DNA of 38,921 nucleotides from an uncultured Peptococcaceae bacterium (GCA_947647555.1 CANSKT010000007.1:1-38921); one strand, 5' to 3'; shown: positions 7,927-16,870, counted from the first letter of the stretch. Notes: generated by a model from the letters alone, not told the origin. Numbers and translations are program-made.

Positions 7927-8827
7927 GGCAAATATCGCGCATTTGTAGAAAAAGCACGCTCAAAAGCAATACGCCGTTGATGTTGCCGTCCACACTGCGG
8001 CGCGCGTCCTCCACCAGCGCCGCCATTTGCAGCGCCTGCAATTCATTAATCGCCAGACCGGGCGCGCTGGGCACATCTGCTGCGCCGTGTCGGGCATAGA
8101 TAGCAGCCGCGGCCAGATTGCGCAGCTGGGTCAGCAGTTCCTCCAGAAAAACCGCCAGCACACGCTTCAGGGCCAGCCCGGATTGTTTATCGTCCCGGAA
8201 AGTTTTGGCTAAAAGCAGCAGCGACGCGCCGTCCTGTTGCTTCAGCAATTCAAACAGACGGCTGCATTTGGTCTGCATGGCGGCATGCAGCTCCTGCTCT
8301 TTGGCAATTTCTTCCAGATAGGCGCTGGTGTAAAGGTTGGCGGCGCTTACTGGCAGATTTTCCGGCAGACGCAGCCAGACCACGCGTGAAAGAATAGTTT
8401 CCAGCAGACTATCGCCCAGCGGTGCGGTTAAAATCAGATACAGGCCGGGGCGTGGCTCTTCCAGAATTTTCAGCAGACTGTTGGCCGCGGCCAGCGGCAT
8501 GGTGTGCGCCTGATGAATAATTGCCACGCGGCGGCCGCCTTCATAGGCCTCCAGACTGGCCAGATACTGCATGGCGCGCGTTTGTTCAATTTTCACGCTG
8601 GCTCCCTTGGGCAGTATCAGCTGTAAATCCGGGTGATTGCCTGCGTCAAGCTTATGGCAGGCCGGACATTCGCCGCATGGCTGGCCGTCAGCTTGCAGAT
8701 TATGACAAAGCAGCGCCTTAGCCAAAAGAATGGCCTGCTCCAGAGTTTGTTCAGCGCGGCCGGTCAGCAGCCAGGCGTGGCTGATACGGTCGGCCGCTAT
8801 GATTGCCGCCAGTTTTTTATAAAGCAT
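7916..8827 (-). CDS. holB: DNA polymerase III delta' subunit
   Basis: Delta' is a stator subunit of the clamp loader that places the beta clamp on DNA. The 303-residue product has an AAA+ fold with SHAWLLTG near residue 17, a zinc-binding Cys module (PCGECPACHKLDAGNHPDL) near 52-70, VKIEQTRAM, the sensor-like VAIIHQAHTM near 100, and SLLKILEEPRP near 116-126. I start at ATG 8827, with GGAGG 11 bases upstream, rather than at an in-frame TTG 18 bases earlier. It lies upstream of ricT as in Bacillus, but tmk, yaaQ and yaaR are not beside it. Confidence 0.94.
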   Translation of the reverse strand: MLYKKLAAIIAADRISHAWLLTGRAEQTLEQAILLAKALLCHNLQADGQPCGECPACHKLDAGNHPDLQLILPKGASVKIEQTRAMQYLASLEAYEGGRRVAIIHQAHTMPLAAANSLLKILEEPRPGLYLILTAPLGDSLLETILSRVVWLRLPENLPVSAANLYTSAYLEEIAKEQELHAAMQTKCSRLFELLKQQDGASLLLLAKTFRDDKQSGLALKRVLAVFLEELLTQLRNLAAAAIYARHGAADVPSAPGLAINELQALQMAALVEDARRSVDGNINGVLLLSVLFLQMRDICQPA

Positions 8828-8899
8828 GTTAGCCGGTTCCTCCAATTTTATTTTTTCCTCTATATATGATAAAATATAACGGCGATAAATGCAAGCCGT

Positions 8900-10351
8900 T
8901 TAGGCAAAATCCAGCACCGATATCAGACCATTATCAACGCCTTGCAGGCGGCCGCCGGCTTGCAGCAGGCTTTCGGCGGCGGCGATATGCTCCGGCTCGA
9001 TTAATTCGCCGGGGCCAAGCCAGGGAATACCGGGCGGATAAGGCGTCAGCAGACCGGCCGCCAGCAGACCGGCCGCTGATTTAAGCTGTACCTTGCGCAC
9101 CGGTTTGCGCATGGCTTCGGCCGGGCGCAGAACTTGTTGGGGCAGGGGCGGTTGGCAGAGGTATTTTGCGTTTATGGGCTGGGGCGGCGTTTGCTGTAAA
9201 ATATGGTCGGCCTGGCGCAGGGCGCGCAACAGCCGCGGCAAACCGTTGGCCGGCAGCATATCCGCGTAACTTAACAGCAGCAACGCCCATTGCCAATCCG
9301 CAAATTCCGGCTCCAGACCAGACTGCCGCAACGCTTCGGCCAGTTGCCAGCCGCTGTGAGCGGCGGCGCTGTATAGCAGCGCTTTGCTTTGGTCATAGCC
9401 GAAATGCGGCGGTAAATCGGCGGCGTTATAAAGGCGCAGAAGTTCGGTTTGCTGCAATGCTTCAGCGATAGCCTCCCTTTCCTGTTGCAGTGCCAGCCTG
9501 CGCGCCGCGGCCTGCTCGCTCCATTCGGCGCGCGCCGCGTCCAGAGAGGCCAACAGGGGATAGGAGGGGCTGCTGGTTTGCAGCATAGTCAGCCAGCGCT
9601 CCGGCCGCAGAACTGGCTGGTCTGGCCGGTCATTTTGCAGCAGCACGGCCGTTTGACCCAGACTGCCCATGCTTTTGTGCCAGCTGTCAATAACCAAATC
9701 CGCGCCCAGCCGGGTGGCGGCCATATCCGGGGCGATAAAAGGCAGGTGCGCTCCGTGGGCTTCATCAACGATGCTGATTAGCTGATTTTCCCGGCAAACC
9801 GCCAGCATTTGCGCCAAATCCACACACACGCCGTAATATGAGGGGTAAACGAAAAAAGCCGCCTGACAGCCGGGGCTGTTCTGGCAGGCTGTTTTAAGCT
9901 GCTGCGGCGTAACGCCAAGGGGCAGGCCGTGCGGCGGCAGGTATTGAACGGGCAGCCAGACCGGTTGACAATCGGCCAGCGCCAGCGCGTTCCAGGCGGC
10001 GCGGTGAGCATTGCGCGGCAACAGAATGGAGCAGCCGGGGTGTTCGGCCGTGGCGGCCAGAATGGCGGCCAGAATACCAACTGTTGCGCCGTTTACCAGA
10101 AAATGCGCCTGTTTGGCGCCCACAGCGGCAGCCAGCATTTCCTGCGCCTGTTTAAGTGCGCCGGCCGGGGAATGTAAGTCGTCCAGCCCATCGGCTTCGG
10201 TAAGGTCCCAGCCGGCCAAATCGCCCCAATGCCGGAACAGCCCCAGCGCCTGCTTCTGCCCTTTATGGCCGGGCATGTGCTGGCGCTGGCGGTTTTTGGC
10301 CTGATATTCTTCAATCGCCTGAATAAGCGGCGTTTGGTTTGATGATGACAT
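8900..10351 (-). CDS. Short-form Orn/Lys/Arg decarboxylase family PLP enzyme
   Basis: This 483-residue protein belongs to the fold type I basic amino-acid decarboxylases, without the N-terminal wing domain of the long inducible enzymes, like Bacillus YaaO/SpeA. Visible motifs are RQHMPGHKGQ near residues 23-32, FLVNGATVG near 84, IVDEAHGAHLPF at 194-205 and the PLP lysine Lys226 in DSWHKSMGSLGQ. The short C-terminal domain begins near 380. ATG is preceded by CAGGAG. It starts 21 bases after lysA, so both are probably co-transcribed. That suggests lysine as a substrate (giving cadaverine), but ornithine or arginine cannot be excluded from sequence. Confidence 0.88.
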   Translation of the reverse strand: MSSSNQTPLIQAIEEYQAKNRQRQHMPGHKGQKQALGLFRHWGDLAGWDLTEADGLDDLHSPAGALKQAQEMLAAAVGAKQAHFLVNGATVGILAAILAATAEHPGCSILLPRNAHRAAWNALALADCQPVWLPVQYLPPHGLPLGVTPQQLKTACQNSPGCQAAFFVYPSYYGVCVDLAQMLAVCRENQLISIVDEAHGAHLPFIAPDMAATRLGADLVIDSWHKSMGSLGQTAVLLQNDRPDQPVLRPERWLTMLQTSSPSYPLLASLDAARAEWSEQAAARRLALQQEREAIAEALQQTELLRLYNAADLPPHFGYDQSKALLYSAAAHSGWQLAEALRQSGLEPEFADWQWALLLLSYADMLPANGLPRLLRALRQADHILQQTPPQPINAKYLCQPPLPQQVLRPAEAMRKPVRKVQLKSAAGLLAAGLLTPYPPGIPWLGPGELIEPEHIAAAESLLQAGGRLQGVDNGLISVLDFA

Positions 10352-10372
10352 ATTCGGCTCCTGATTTGGCGT

Positions 10373-11635
10373 TCAGCAGGTTTTTAAGCCCGGAAAATCC
10401 AGCGTGGCGAAAAGGTCGGCCAGCGTTTCCGCGCGGCGGATAAGCTGCACCGAGCCGTCGGTTTTCAGTAAAAGCTCCTGACAACGCAGTTTGCCGTTAT
10501 AATTAAAGCCCATGGCGGAGCCGTGCGCGCCGGTATCGTGGATAGCCAGCAGGTCGCCGACGGCAATTTCCGGCAGCTGGCGGTCAATGGCGAATTTGTC
10601 GTTATTCTCACAAAGCGAGCCCACCACGTCATAAACATGGTCATGTGGAGCCTGCGCCTTGCCCAGAACGGTAATATGATGATAAGCGTTATAAAGCGCC
10701 GGGCGCATTAAATGCGCCATGCAGGCGTCCACGCCGATATAATGCTTGTAAGTGTCTTTGGTGTGAATAGCGCGCGTAACCAGCAGCCCAAAGGGGCCGG
10801 TCATCAGGCGGCCGCTTTCCATGGACAGGCTGACCTTATCCAGCCCGGCCGGCGTTAGCAGACGCTGATATTCACGTTTGATACCCTCGCCCAGCGCGGT
10901 CAGGTCAATATCGGCTTCTTCCGGCCGATAAGCCAGCCCCAGACCGCCGCCCAGGTTGATAAATTCCACGGCTACGCCCAGTTTATCCTTTAATTCTACC
11001 GCCAATTCAAACATCATGGTGGCGGTGCCGATAAGATAGTCGCTCTGTAATTCATTGGAAACCACCATGGTATGCAGACCGAAGCGCTTAACGCCTTTGG
11101 CCTGCGCCTGGCTTACGGCTTGCAGCAGCTGCTCATGCGTCAGGCCGTATTTGGCTTCTTCCGGGGTGCCGATAATAGCGTTGCCGCCGCTGCGCTGCGG
11201 CCCAGGATTGTAACGGAAAGATAATAATTCCGGCAGACCGGCGGTTTTTTCCAGAAAATCCAGGTGGGTGATATCGTCCAGATTGATGATAGCGCCCAGA
11301 CTGCGCGCTTTAATATATTCCTCCGGCGGCGTGTTGTTGGAGGTAAAGCAAATTTCTGCGCCTTGCATGCCGGCGGCCTCGGCCAGCAGCAGTTCCGCCA
11401 GAGAACTGCAATCAGCGCCCAGACCTTCCTCCTGCATTATTGCCAAAATATGGGGGTTGGGCAGGGCTTTTACCGCATAATGTTCCCGGAAAGCGGGCGC
11501 CCAGGCAAAAGCGGCCTTGAGGCGCTGCGCCATGCTGCGGATACCGGCTTCGTCATAAAGATGAAAAGGGGTGCCATAGGCGGCGGCAATTTCCTGTATT
11601 TTGGCTTCTGTGCAAAAAAGCTGTTTTTCGGCCAT
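10373..11635 (-). CDS. lysA: Diaminopimelate decarboxylase (variant subfamily)
   Basis: LysA makes lysine from meso-diaminopimelate with PLP. The 420-residue alanine-racemase-fold enzyme has the PLP lysine Lys56 in HYAVKALPNP, the glycine-rich phosphate loop INLGGGLG near 227, ESGRLMTGP near 275, and the two C-terminal motifs SLCENNDKFA near 345 and HDTGAHGSAMGFNYN near 370. It differs from textbook LysA in having HTMVVSNE where many show a HxGS motif, and CENND in place of CESxD. This matches a subfamily I recall from anaerobes that is annotated as DAP decarboxylase. It is first in its operon; the 243-base gap upstream shows no lysine-riboswitch pattern. Confidence 0.85.
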   Translation of the reverse strand: MAEKQLFCTEAKIQEIAAAYGTPFHLYDEAGIRSMAQRLKAAFAWAPAFREHYAVKALPNPHILAIMQEEGLGADCSSLAELLLAEAAGMQGAEICFTSNNTPPEEYIKARSLGAIINLDDITHLDFLEKTAGLPELLSFRYNPGPQRSGGNAIIGTPEEAKYGLTHEQLLQAVSQAQAKGVKRFGLHTMVVSNELQSDYLIGTATMMFELAVELKDKLGVAVEFINLGGGLGLAYRPEEADIDLTALGEGIKREYQRLLTPAGLDKVSLSMESGRLMTGPFGLLVTRAIHTKDTYKHYIGVDACMAHLMRPALYNAYHHITVLGKAQAPHDHVYDVVGSLCENNDKFAIDRQLPEIAVGDLLAIHDTGAHGSAMGFNYNGKLRCQELLLKTDGSVQLIRRAETLADLFATLDFPGLKTC

Positions 11636-11682
11636 TTTTGTTTTGCTCCTTTATAAAAGTGTATTTTTTTAAAAAATTTAAT

Positions 11683-11698
11683 ATTTTCTTAAGAAAAT
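11683..11698. promoter_or_regulatory. Perfect 16-base palindrome upstream of lysA
   Basis: ATTTTCTTAAGAAAAT is fully self-complementary and lies 48 bases upstream of the lysA start, in the gap shared with the divergent PBP gene. It could be an operator, but AT-rich palindromes also occur by chance. Confidence 0.3.
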
Positions 11699-11797
11699 AA
11701 ACGCGAAAATTGTGTATAATAAAATTGGCTACATAATATTAAAACATTTATCGGGCGGAAAAGTCAATAGTCTGCGCCAATGTATACAGTAAATTTG

Positions 11798-11827
11798 TTG
11801 CACTGGCCGGGCAAGGTATGGTATAAT
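11798..11827 (+). promoter_or_regulatory. Vegetative-type promoter for the PBP2/min/rodA block
   Basis: TTGCAC (11798-11803) and TATAAT (11822-11827) are 18 bases apart, with the -10 about 50 bases upstream of the PBP2 start. This is the strongest promoter-like sequence before the cell-shape genes. Confidence 0.7.
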
Positions 11828-11878
11828 ATAGCGACAAAGATAAAGAATAGGTTGTGTTGATTGAGGGAGGTGCTGATT

Positions 11879-13807
11879 TTGTTTGAACCTTTGGAAACGG
11901 AACAAGAGGACAAGTATAAGCGTTTTGGTAAACGCAGTCTGGTTTTTGTTCTGGTTCTGCTGGCTATGTTTTTTGCGCTGGCGGCGCGATTGTTTGCCCT
12001 GCAAGTTATGAATACCAGCGAATATTCCGCAATTTCCAGCCGCAACCAGCTGCGCATGATTTCTCAGCCGGCCAAGCGCGGTGATATTTATGACCGAAAC
12101 ATGCTGAAGCTGGCGGGCTCGGAGATTTGCTTTGAAATTTCTATTTCCACGTCTAAAGAGCAGTCGGAAGATGAAATCAAGGAGTTGGCGGCCAATCTGG
12201 CCGGTTATCTGAAAGACCCGGAACTGAACGCAGAAACGATTGAAAAAATGATTACCGGCAACAGCCGCCGTTATCAACCGGTTGTTATTACCACTTTGCC
12301 GGCAGAAAATAACCAGCATCTGGTGGCCAGTTTGGAAGAAAACCGGGACAAGCTGCCTGGGCTTCTGATTATTGAAACGCCGCGCCGCGTTTATTTGCAG
12401 GGACGGCTGGCCAGTCATATTTTGGGTCAGGTTGGTAAAATCACGGATTCTGATGCGGATTTGATGCAGAATTATAATTATCTGGCTACGGATTTGGTGG
12501 GCAAGGCCGGGGTTGAGCGCACAATGGAGCGTTTTACAGACACTGACGGCCGGGAAATTGGCCTGCGCGGACAACGCGGTTTGCAGCTTTTGGAGATTAA
12601 CTCCTCCAACCGTATTGTACGCGTGGTATCCACGCAGGAAAGCGTTTCCGGTAATTCGCTGGTGTTGACGATTGACTCGGATATTCAGCGTGTTATGGAG
12701 GAGAGTCTGGCCGCCACGGTTAAAAAATTGCAGCAGGACCGCCCCAAAGCGCAGGGCGGCGCGGCGGTTTTGTTAGATGTGAAAACCGGCGCGGTACTGG
12801 CCATGGCTTCTTATCCTGATTTTGCGCCGGAGGATTTTATCAGTGGTATTGACAGCGAACTGGCCGCTTATTATTATGATGAAACGCTGAAGCCCACCTT
12901 TAACCGGGCGGTTTCCGGCGCTTATCCGGTGGGTTCCACGTTCAAGGTCAGCACGGCGCTGGCGGCTTTGGCCTGTGGGGCTATTGGCCGGAATACGGAA
13001 ATTTTATGCGACCCGGAAAACTGGGTTAATGATAAAGCCAAATGCACCGGTATTCATGGTATGGTGGATTTAAGCCATGCTTTGGCGGTTTCCTGTAACA
13101 CTTATGCGCAGGACGCCGGCGCTATGGCCGGTATTGATAATATGTATGAGGTCTTTCGGCAGCTTGGTTATGGTCAGCTGACCGGTATTGAGCTGACTGG
13201 TGAAACGCGTGGTCTGCTGGCTAATCCGGACTGGAAAAAACTGAATTTTAAGGGCAGTGAGGGCAACTGGTATCCCTATGATACTTATTATATGTCTATC
13301 GGTCAGGGTTACAGTTATTACACGCCGCTGCAAATGGCGCAGGCCATGGCTACGATTGCCAATCACGGCGTACGCATGCAGCCGCATGTGGTGGACCGGA
13401 TTATTGACTATGAGGGAGAAACGGTTTATCAATGGGAGCCGCGTGTTATGGACCGCATTAATATGTCTGACGAAAGCTGGGATGTGCTTTATGACGCGCT
13501 CTTGGCGGTAACCCAGCCCGGCGGCACGGCTTATTCTACCTTTGGCCGTTACCCGGTGCCGGTGGCGGCCAAAACCGGCACGGCGCAGACTGGTTTGGTG
13601 GGTGACGATAAAAATAATGACTATCATGGCTGGTTTATTGCCTTTGCGCCGGCGGACGACCCACAGGTAGCTTTTGCCGGTATGGTGGAATATGGTTTCC
13701 ATGGTTTTTCTTCCGGTGGTATTGTCTGCCGTGATGTTTTTAACGCATATTTTGGCTTTGACAGTAGTCAGACTTCAACCTCGGTTTATTCCTCGGTTGT
13801 AGAGTAA
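11879..13807 (+). CDS. mrdA: Class B penicillin-binding protein, PBP2 (MrdA) type
   Basis: This is a membrane-anchored D,D-transpeptidase that cross-links peptidoglycan, most likely for side-wall elongation with RodA encoded four genes on. The 642-residue product has one N-terminal membrane helix (about 20-45), a dimerisation/pedestal region starting with KRGDIYDRN, and the transpeptidase domain with all three motifs: Ser353-Thr-Phe-Lys356 in YPVGSTFK, SCN at 405-407 and KTGT at 565-568. I use TTG 11879, 8 bases after GAGGGAGG, instead of an in-frame TTG at 11861 that overlaps this site. Genomic context with min genes and rodA supports PBP2 over the septal FtsI. The C-terminus ends shortly after the last motif, with no PASTA domain. 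Confidence 0.9.
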   Translation: MFEPLETEQEDKYKRFGKRSLVFVLVLLAMFFALAARLFALQVMNTSEYSAISSRNQLRMISQPAKRGDIYDRNMLKLAGSEICFEISISTSKEQSEDEIKELAANLAGYLKDPELNAETIEKMITGNSRRYQPVVITTLPAENNQHLVASLEENRDKLPGLLIIETPRRVYLQGRLASHILGQVGKITDSDADLMQNYNYLATDLVGKAGVERTMERFTDTDGREIGLRGQRGLQLLEINSSNRIVRVVSTQESVSGNSLVLTIDSDIQRVMEESLAATVKKLQQDRPKAQGGAAVLLDVKTGAVLAMASYPDFAPEDFISGIDSELAAYYYDETLKPTFNRAVSGAYPVGSTFKVSTALAALACGAIGRNTEILCDPENWVNDKAKCTGIHGMVDLSHALAVSCNTYAQDAGAMAGIDNMYEVFRQLGYGQLTGIELTGETRGLLANPDWKKLNFKGSEGNWYPYDTYYMSIGQGYSYYTPLQMAQAMATIANHGVRMQPHVVDRIIDYEGETVYQWEPRVMDRINMSDESWDVLYDALLAVTQPGGTAYSTFGRYPVPVAAKTGTAQTGLVGDDKNNDYHGWFIAFAPADDPQVAFAGMVEYGFHGFSSGGIVCRDVFNAYFGFDSSQTSTSVYSSVVE

Positions 13808-14010
13808 TTTTAAATAAAGAAAAATTTAGACTGAAAATATATAAAAGAGAGGATTTGTTATAAAAATTTAATTAAAATGCAAAATATCCGCTGATTTTGC
13901 GGCAATTTGGCGCAAACTATTCGTAATCTGGCATAGGAAAAGAGCCGGCGGCCTCCGAAATTATTTTGAGCAAAAAGATGTAACGGATTTTTATAAGGGA
14001 GGCGTGGTTT

Positions 14011-14382
14011 TTGGTTATATCAGGAGAGAGCGTCAGATTGGTGAGTGATACCGCCCTGGTGCAAAGGACTTTGCGCTCAGGCCAGAAAGTCAGCTTTGGC
14101 GGCAATGTTGTGGTGTTGGGTGATGTTAACCCCGGCGCGGAAATCATTGCTGATGGTCATGTTGTGGTGCTGGGGGCGCTGCGCGGCGTGGTTCATGCCG
14201 GCGCGCATGGTGATGACAGCGCCACGGTGGTGGCTTCATCTCTTTTGCCGACTCAAATTCGCATTGCTTCTTACATTACCCGGCCGCCGGACGGCCAGCC
14301 TCTGCCGGAAACTTTTTGCCCGGAGGTTGCCTATCTTCGTGATGGTGAAGTGGTAATTGAAAAATACGTCATCAGCAAATAA
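14011..14382 (+). CDS. minC: MinC C-terminal domain as a stand-alone protein
   Basis: MinC normally has an N-terminal domain that inhibits FtsZ and a C-terminal beta-helix that dimerises and binds MinD. This 123-residue product contains only the second: after about 14 residues it runs LVQRTLRSGQ, VVVLGDVNPGAEIIADGHV, VVLGALRGVVHAGAHGD and LLPTQIRIASYI, ending in DGEVVIEKY. Known MinC proteins are about 220 residues. The TTG start is 8 bases after AAGGGAGG, an ideal spacing, and the 203 bases upstream are AT-rich and contain stops in the minC frame; I found no MinC_N-like sequence in the other frames. It is followed by minD after 22 bases. Confidence 0.9.
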   Translation: MVISGESVRLVSDTALVQRTLRSGQKVSFGGNVVVLGDVNPGAEIIADGHVVVLGALRGVVHAGAHGDDSATVVASSLLPTQIRIASYITRPPDGQPLPETFCPEVAYLRDGEVVIEKYVISK

Positions 14383-14404
14383 GCTATTTGAGGGAGGAAG
14401 TAAT

Positions 14405-15199
14405 ATGGGAGTTGTATATGTCGTTACCTCCGGCAAGGGAGGCGTTGGCAAAACTACGACCACCGCCAATTTGGGCTGCGGCCTGGCCAAGTTGGGCAAA
14501 CAGGTTGTTATGCTGGATACGGATATCGGCCTGCGCAATTTAGACGTTGTGTTGGGGCTGGAAAACCGTATTGTTTATGATGTGGTTGATGTTGTACAGG
14601 GGCGCTGCCGCCTGAAACAGGCTTTGATTAAGGACAAGCGCTTTGAGAATATGTATCTGCTGCCGGCCGCGCAGACCAAGGATAAAACCGCGGTTACAGA
14701 GGTTCAGATGGTGGAGCTGATTGATGAGCTTAAGCCGCAGTTTGATTACATACTGATTGACTGTCCGGCTGGTATTGAGCATGGTTTTAAAAACGCCATT
14801 GCCGGCGCTGACCATGCTATTGTGGTAACGGTGCCGGAGGTTTCTGCGGTGCGTGACGCAGATCGCATTATCGGGCTTTTGGAGGCGGCCGGTCTGAATG
14901 AGCCGCATTTGATTATTAATCGTATCCGGACGCGCATGGTGCAAAATGGTGATATGATGTCGGTGGAGGATATGCTTGAGATTTTGGCGGTGGATTTGCT
15001 GGGTATCGTACCTGATGACGATTCTATCGTAACTTCCACCAACCGCGGCGAGCCGGCAGTGCTTGATGAAATGTCCCGCGCCGGCCAGGCTTATCGTAAT
15101 ATCACCCAAAGGCTTTGTGGGGCGGAGGTTCCGCTGTTGGATTTATCGGAAAAAGACGGCTTTTTGAGCCGTTTGAAGACCTTGTTTGCCGTGCGTTAG
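14405..15199 (+). CDS. minD: Septum-site determining ATPase MinD
   Basis: MinD is a ParA-like ATPase that binds the membrane as an ATP dimer and recruits MinC. The 264-residue protein has the deviant Walker A motif GKGGVGKTT at residues 10-18, the DTDIGLRNLD switch region near 40, and DCPAGIEHGF near 120. The C-terminus FLSRLKTLFAVR fits the amphipathic membrane-targeting helix. The start at ATG 14405 is supported by GGGAGGAAG 6 bases upstream; an upstream in-frame ATG overlaps minC. minE follows after 11 bases. Confidence 0.98.
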   Translation: MGVVYVVTSGKGGVGKTTTTANLGCGLAKLGKQVVMLDTDIGLRNLDVVLGLENRIVYDVVDVVQGRCRLKQALIKDKRFENMYLLPAAQTKDKTAVTEVQMVELIDELKPQFDYILIDCPAGIEHGFKNAIAGADHAIVVTVPEVSAVRDADRIIGLLEAAGLNEPHLIINRIRTRMVQNGDMMSVEDMLEILAVDLLGIVPDDDSIVTSTNRGEPAVLDEMSRAGQAYRNITQRLCGAEVPLLDLSEKDGFLSRLKTLFAVR

Positions 15200-15210
15200 G
15201 AGGGGTTAAT

Positions 15211-15489
15211 ATGAGTTTTTCAGAGGTTTTAACAAAATTCTTTCCTAAAGAAGAAATGAAAAAAAACAGTTCCAAGGAGATTGCCAAGGAGCGTTTGCGT
15301 CTGGTTTTGGTGCAGGACCGCGGCAACAGTCTGCCAGAGGATATGCTGCTTAATCTGCGTGCGGAACTTATTGCCCTTTTTTCCCGGTATATGGTGATTG
15401 ACGAGGGTCAGCTGGATATGGCTTTTAATAAAAGCGAGGGAGAAATTGCCCTGGTGGCCAGTATACCGGTGGTTAGAATAAAGAATTAG
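15211..15489 (+). CDS. minE: Cell division topological specificity factor MinE
   Basis: MinE stimulates MinD ATPase and gives the Min system its oscillation. The 92-residue product is of normal length. The MinD-contact segment KERLRLVLVQDR lies at about residues 26-37, followed by the beta-rich dimer domain ending IALVASIPVVRIKN. ATG 15211 follows AGGAGGGG. Its presence implies a MinE-type spatial control rather than the DivIVA/MinJ system of Bacillus. It is transcribed with minD and probably rodA. Confidence 0.97.
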   Translation: MSFSEVLTKFFPKEEMKKNSSKEIAKERLRLVLVQDRGNSLPEDMLLNLRAELIALFSRYMVIDEGQLDMAFNKSEGEIALVASIPVVRIKN

Positions 15490-15524
15490 TAAAATTTGGG
15501 AGATTTTTTTGGGAGATTAGATAA

Positions 15525-16694
15525 GTGTTTGACAAAAAGATTTTAAAAAACCTGGACTGGGTATTTTTGCTTTTGCTGGCTTTGTTGATGACTTTCAGCT
15601 TTGTGGTGCTGATTTCCGCTTCCGGCAATGTAACGTCAAATCCGTTTTATTATGTGCAGCGTCAGGCCATATTTTTCGGTATCAGCCTGGTGTCCATGAC
15701 GGTGGTGGCGCTGTTTAATTACCGCAATCTGGCCAGTTATTCATCGCTGGCTTATGTTGTGGTTCTGGGTCTGCTGGTGGCTGTTTTGTTTGCGCCGCAC
15801 CCGGAAGGTGCAAGCACCGACGCCAACCGTTGGTTTTACATCAGTACGTATCAATTACAGCCCTCAGAGTTGGCCAAGCTGGTCTTTATTGTGGTTTTGG
15901 CCAACTACCTGAGCCGGCGGCAGGACGTTATCCATGAATGGCGTACCTTTTGGGTTTCGCTGGGCATGGCGGCGCCTTTTATGTTTTTGATTTTGATTGA
16001 GCCTGATTTGGGTACCACCATGGTTTTCGGCTTTATGGTAGTCGTTATGATGTGGCTTTCCGGCATTCCGCGCCGGCGTATGCTGGCGCTGCTGGCTATA
16101 ATTGCCCTGCTGGTGGGTTTCGTCTTTCTGGACCTCTGGGTCGCCACGGACGGCTTTGACCATATGATTGAGGAATTGCCGGTGCCCCTGCCGATGCATA
16201 CCTATCAGCTGAACCGTTTGATTATTTTCATTAATCCGGAGATGGATCCCTTAAAAGAGGGTTATCAGATAATTCAGTCCAAGGTGGCTATCGGTTCCGG
16301 CGGCCTGTTCGGCAAGGGTTATGGCGAGGGTTCGCAGGTGCAGAGTAATTTTGTGCCTTATCATCATACGGACTTTATTTTTGCCGTTGTTGGTGAGGAA
16401 CTTGGTTTTCTGGGCGCGTTAGCCGTGCTGCTGATTTATCTGCTGCTGTTGCTGCGCATGATGCGCATTGCCAACCAATCGGCCGATTTGTTTGGCTCGC
16501 TGATTGTGTCCGGTATTGTGGCCATGCTGGTGTTTCAGATTTTTGTTAATATCGGCATGACGGTGGGTATTATGCCGATTACCGGTATCACCATGCCTTT
16601 CTTCAGCTATGGCGGCAGTAGTTTGCTGTTCAATATGACCGCTATCGGCCTTATCCTTTCCGTTAACATGCGTCGCGAAATCAAAATATTTTAA
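15525..16694 (+). CDS. rodA: SEDS-family peptidoglycan glycosyltransferase RodA
   Basis: RodA polymerises lipid II and works with a class B PBP, here probably the product of mrdA upstream. The 389-residue protein is strongly hydrophobic, with about ten membrane helices. SEDS signatures are RWFYISTYQLQPSELAKL near residue 105-122, a large extracellular loop with QSKVAIGSGGLFGKGYGEGS near 250, PYHHTDFIFAVVGEELG near 280, and the C-terminal PITGITMPFFSYGGSS. The start is GTG 15525 behind GGGAGATTAG. The min/PBP2 context favours RodA over FtsW. Confidence 0.93.
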   Translation: MFDKKILKNLDWVFLLLLALLMTFSFVVLISASGNVTSNPFYYVQRQAIFFGISLVSMTVVALFNYRNLASYSSLAYVVVLGLLVAVLFAPHPEGASTDANRWFYISTYQLQPSELAKLVFIVVLANYLSRRQDVIHEWRTFWVSLGMAAPFMFLILIEPDLGTTMVFGFMVVVMMWLSGIPRRRMLALLAIIALLVGFVFLDLWVATDGFDHMIEELPVPLPMHTYQLNRLIIFINPEMDPLKEGYQIIQSKVAIGSGGLFGKGYGEGSQVQSNFVPYHHTDFIFAVVGEELGFLGALAVLLIYLLLLLRMMRIANQSADLFGSLIVSGIVAMLVFQIFVNIGMTVGIMPITGITMPFFSYGGSSLLFNMTAIGLILSVNMRREIKIF

Positions 16695-16822
16695 ATCTTT
16701 GGCAATCCGGAGCAATGTTCGTTTAGTATGATAGAAAAGTAATCCTATTTTATAGAGATAAAATTATAATAGAATTACAACGTAGCATGGTTTGTCAAGA
16801 TTAAAAAAAGTTTGCATAAGCT

Positions 16823-16866
16823 AAATCCTCCGGCATATGAATTAATATCGTATGTTAGGAGGGTTT
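16823..16866 (+). promoter_or_regulatory. Leader hairpin that would mask the dacF ribosome binding site
   Basis: AAATCCTCC (16823-16831) can pair with GGAGGGTTT (16858-16866), eight Watson-Crick pairs plus one G-U, and inside it CATA (16834-16837) pairs with TATG (16851-16854). The 3' arm contains the Shine-Dalgarno sequence of the carboxypeptidase gene, whose ATG is at 16871. As RNA this would block initiation unless melted. Confidence 0.5.
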
Positions 16867-16870
16867 GCTT

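Noticed and set aside
11636-11797. Lysine riboswitch before lysA
   Set aside because: The gap is AT-rich with short palindromes and shows none of the conserved lysine-riboswitch segments.
11729-12574. 281-codon minus-strand open frame opposite the PBP gene
   Set aside because: Antisense to a gene with all three transpeptidase motifs; the predicted product has no recognisable domain.
13846-14040. Frame open across the gap upstream of minC, considered as a lost MinC N-terminal domain
   Set aside because: It is in a different frame from minC, its translation does not resemble MinC_N, and the minC frame itself has stops there.
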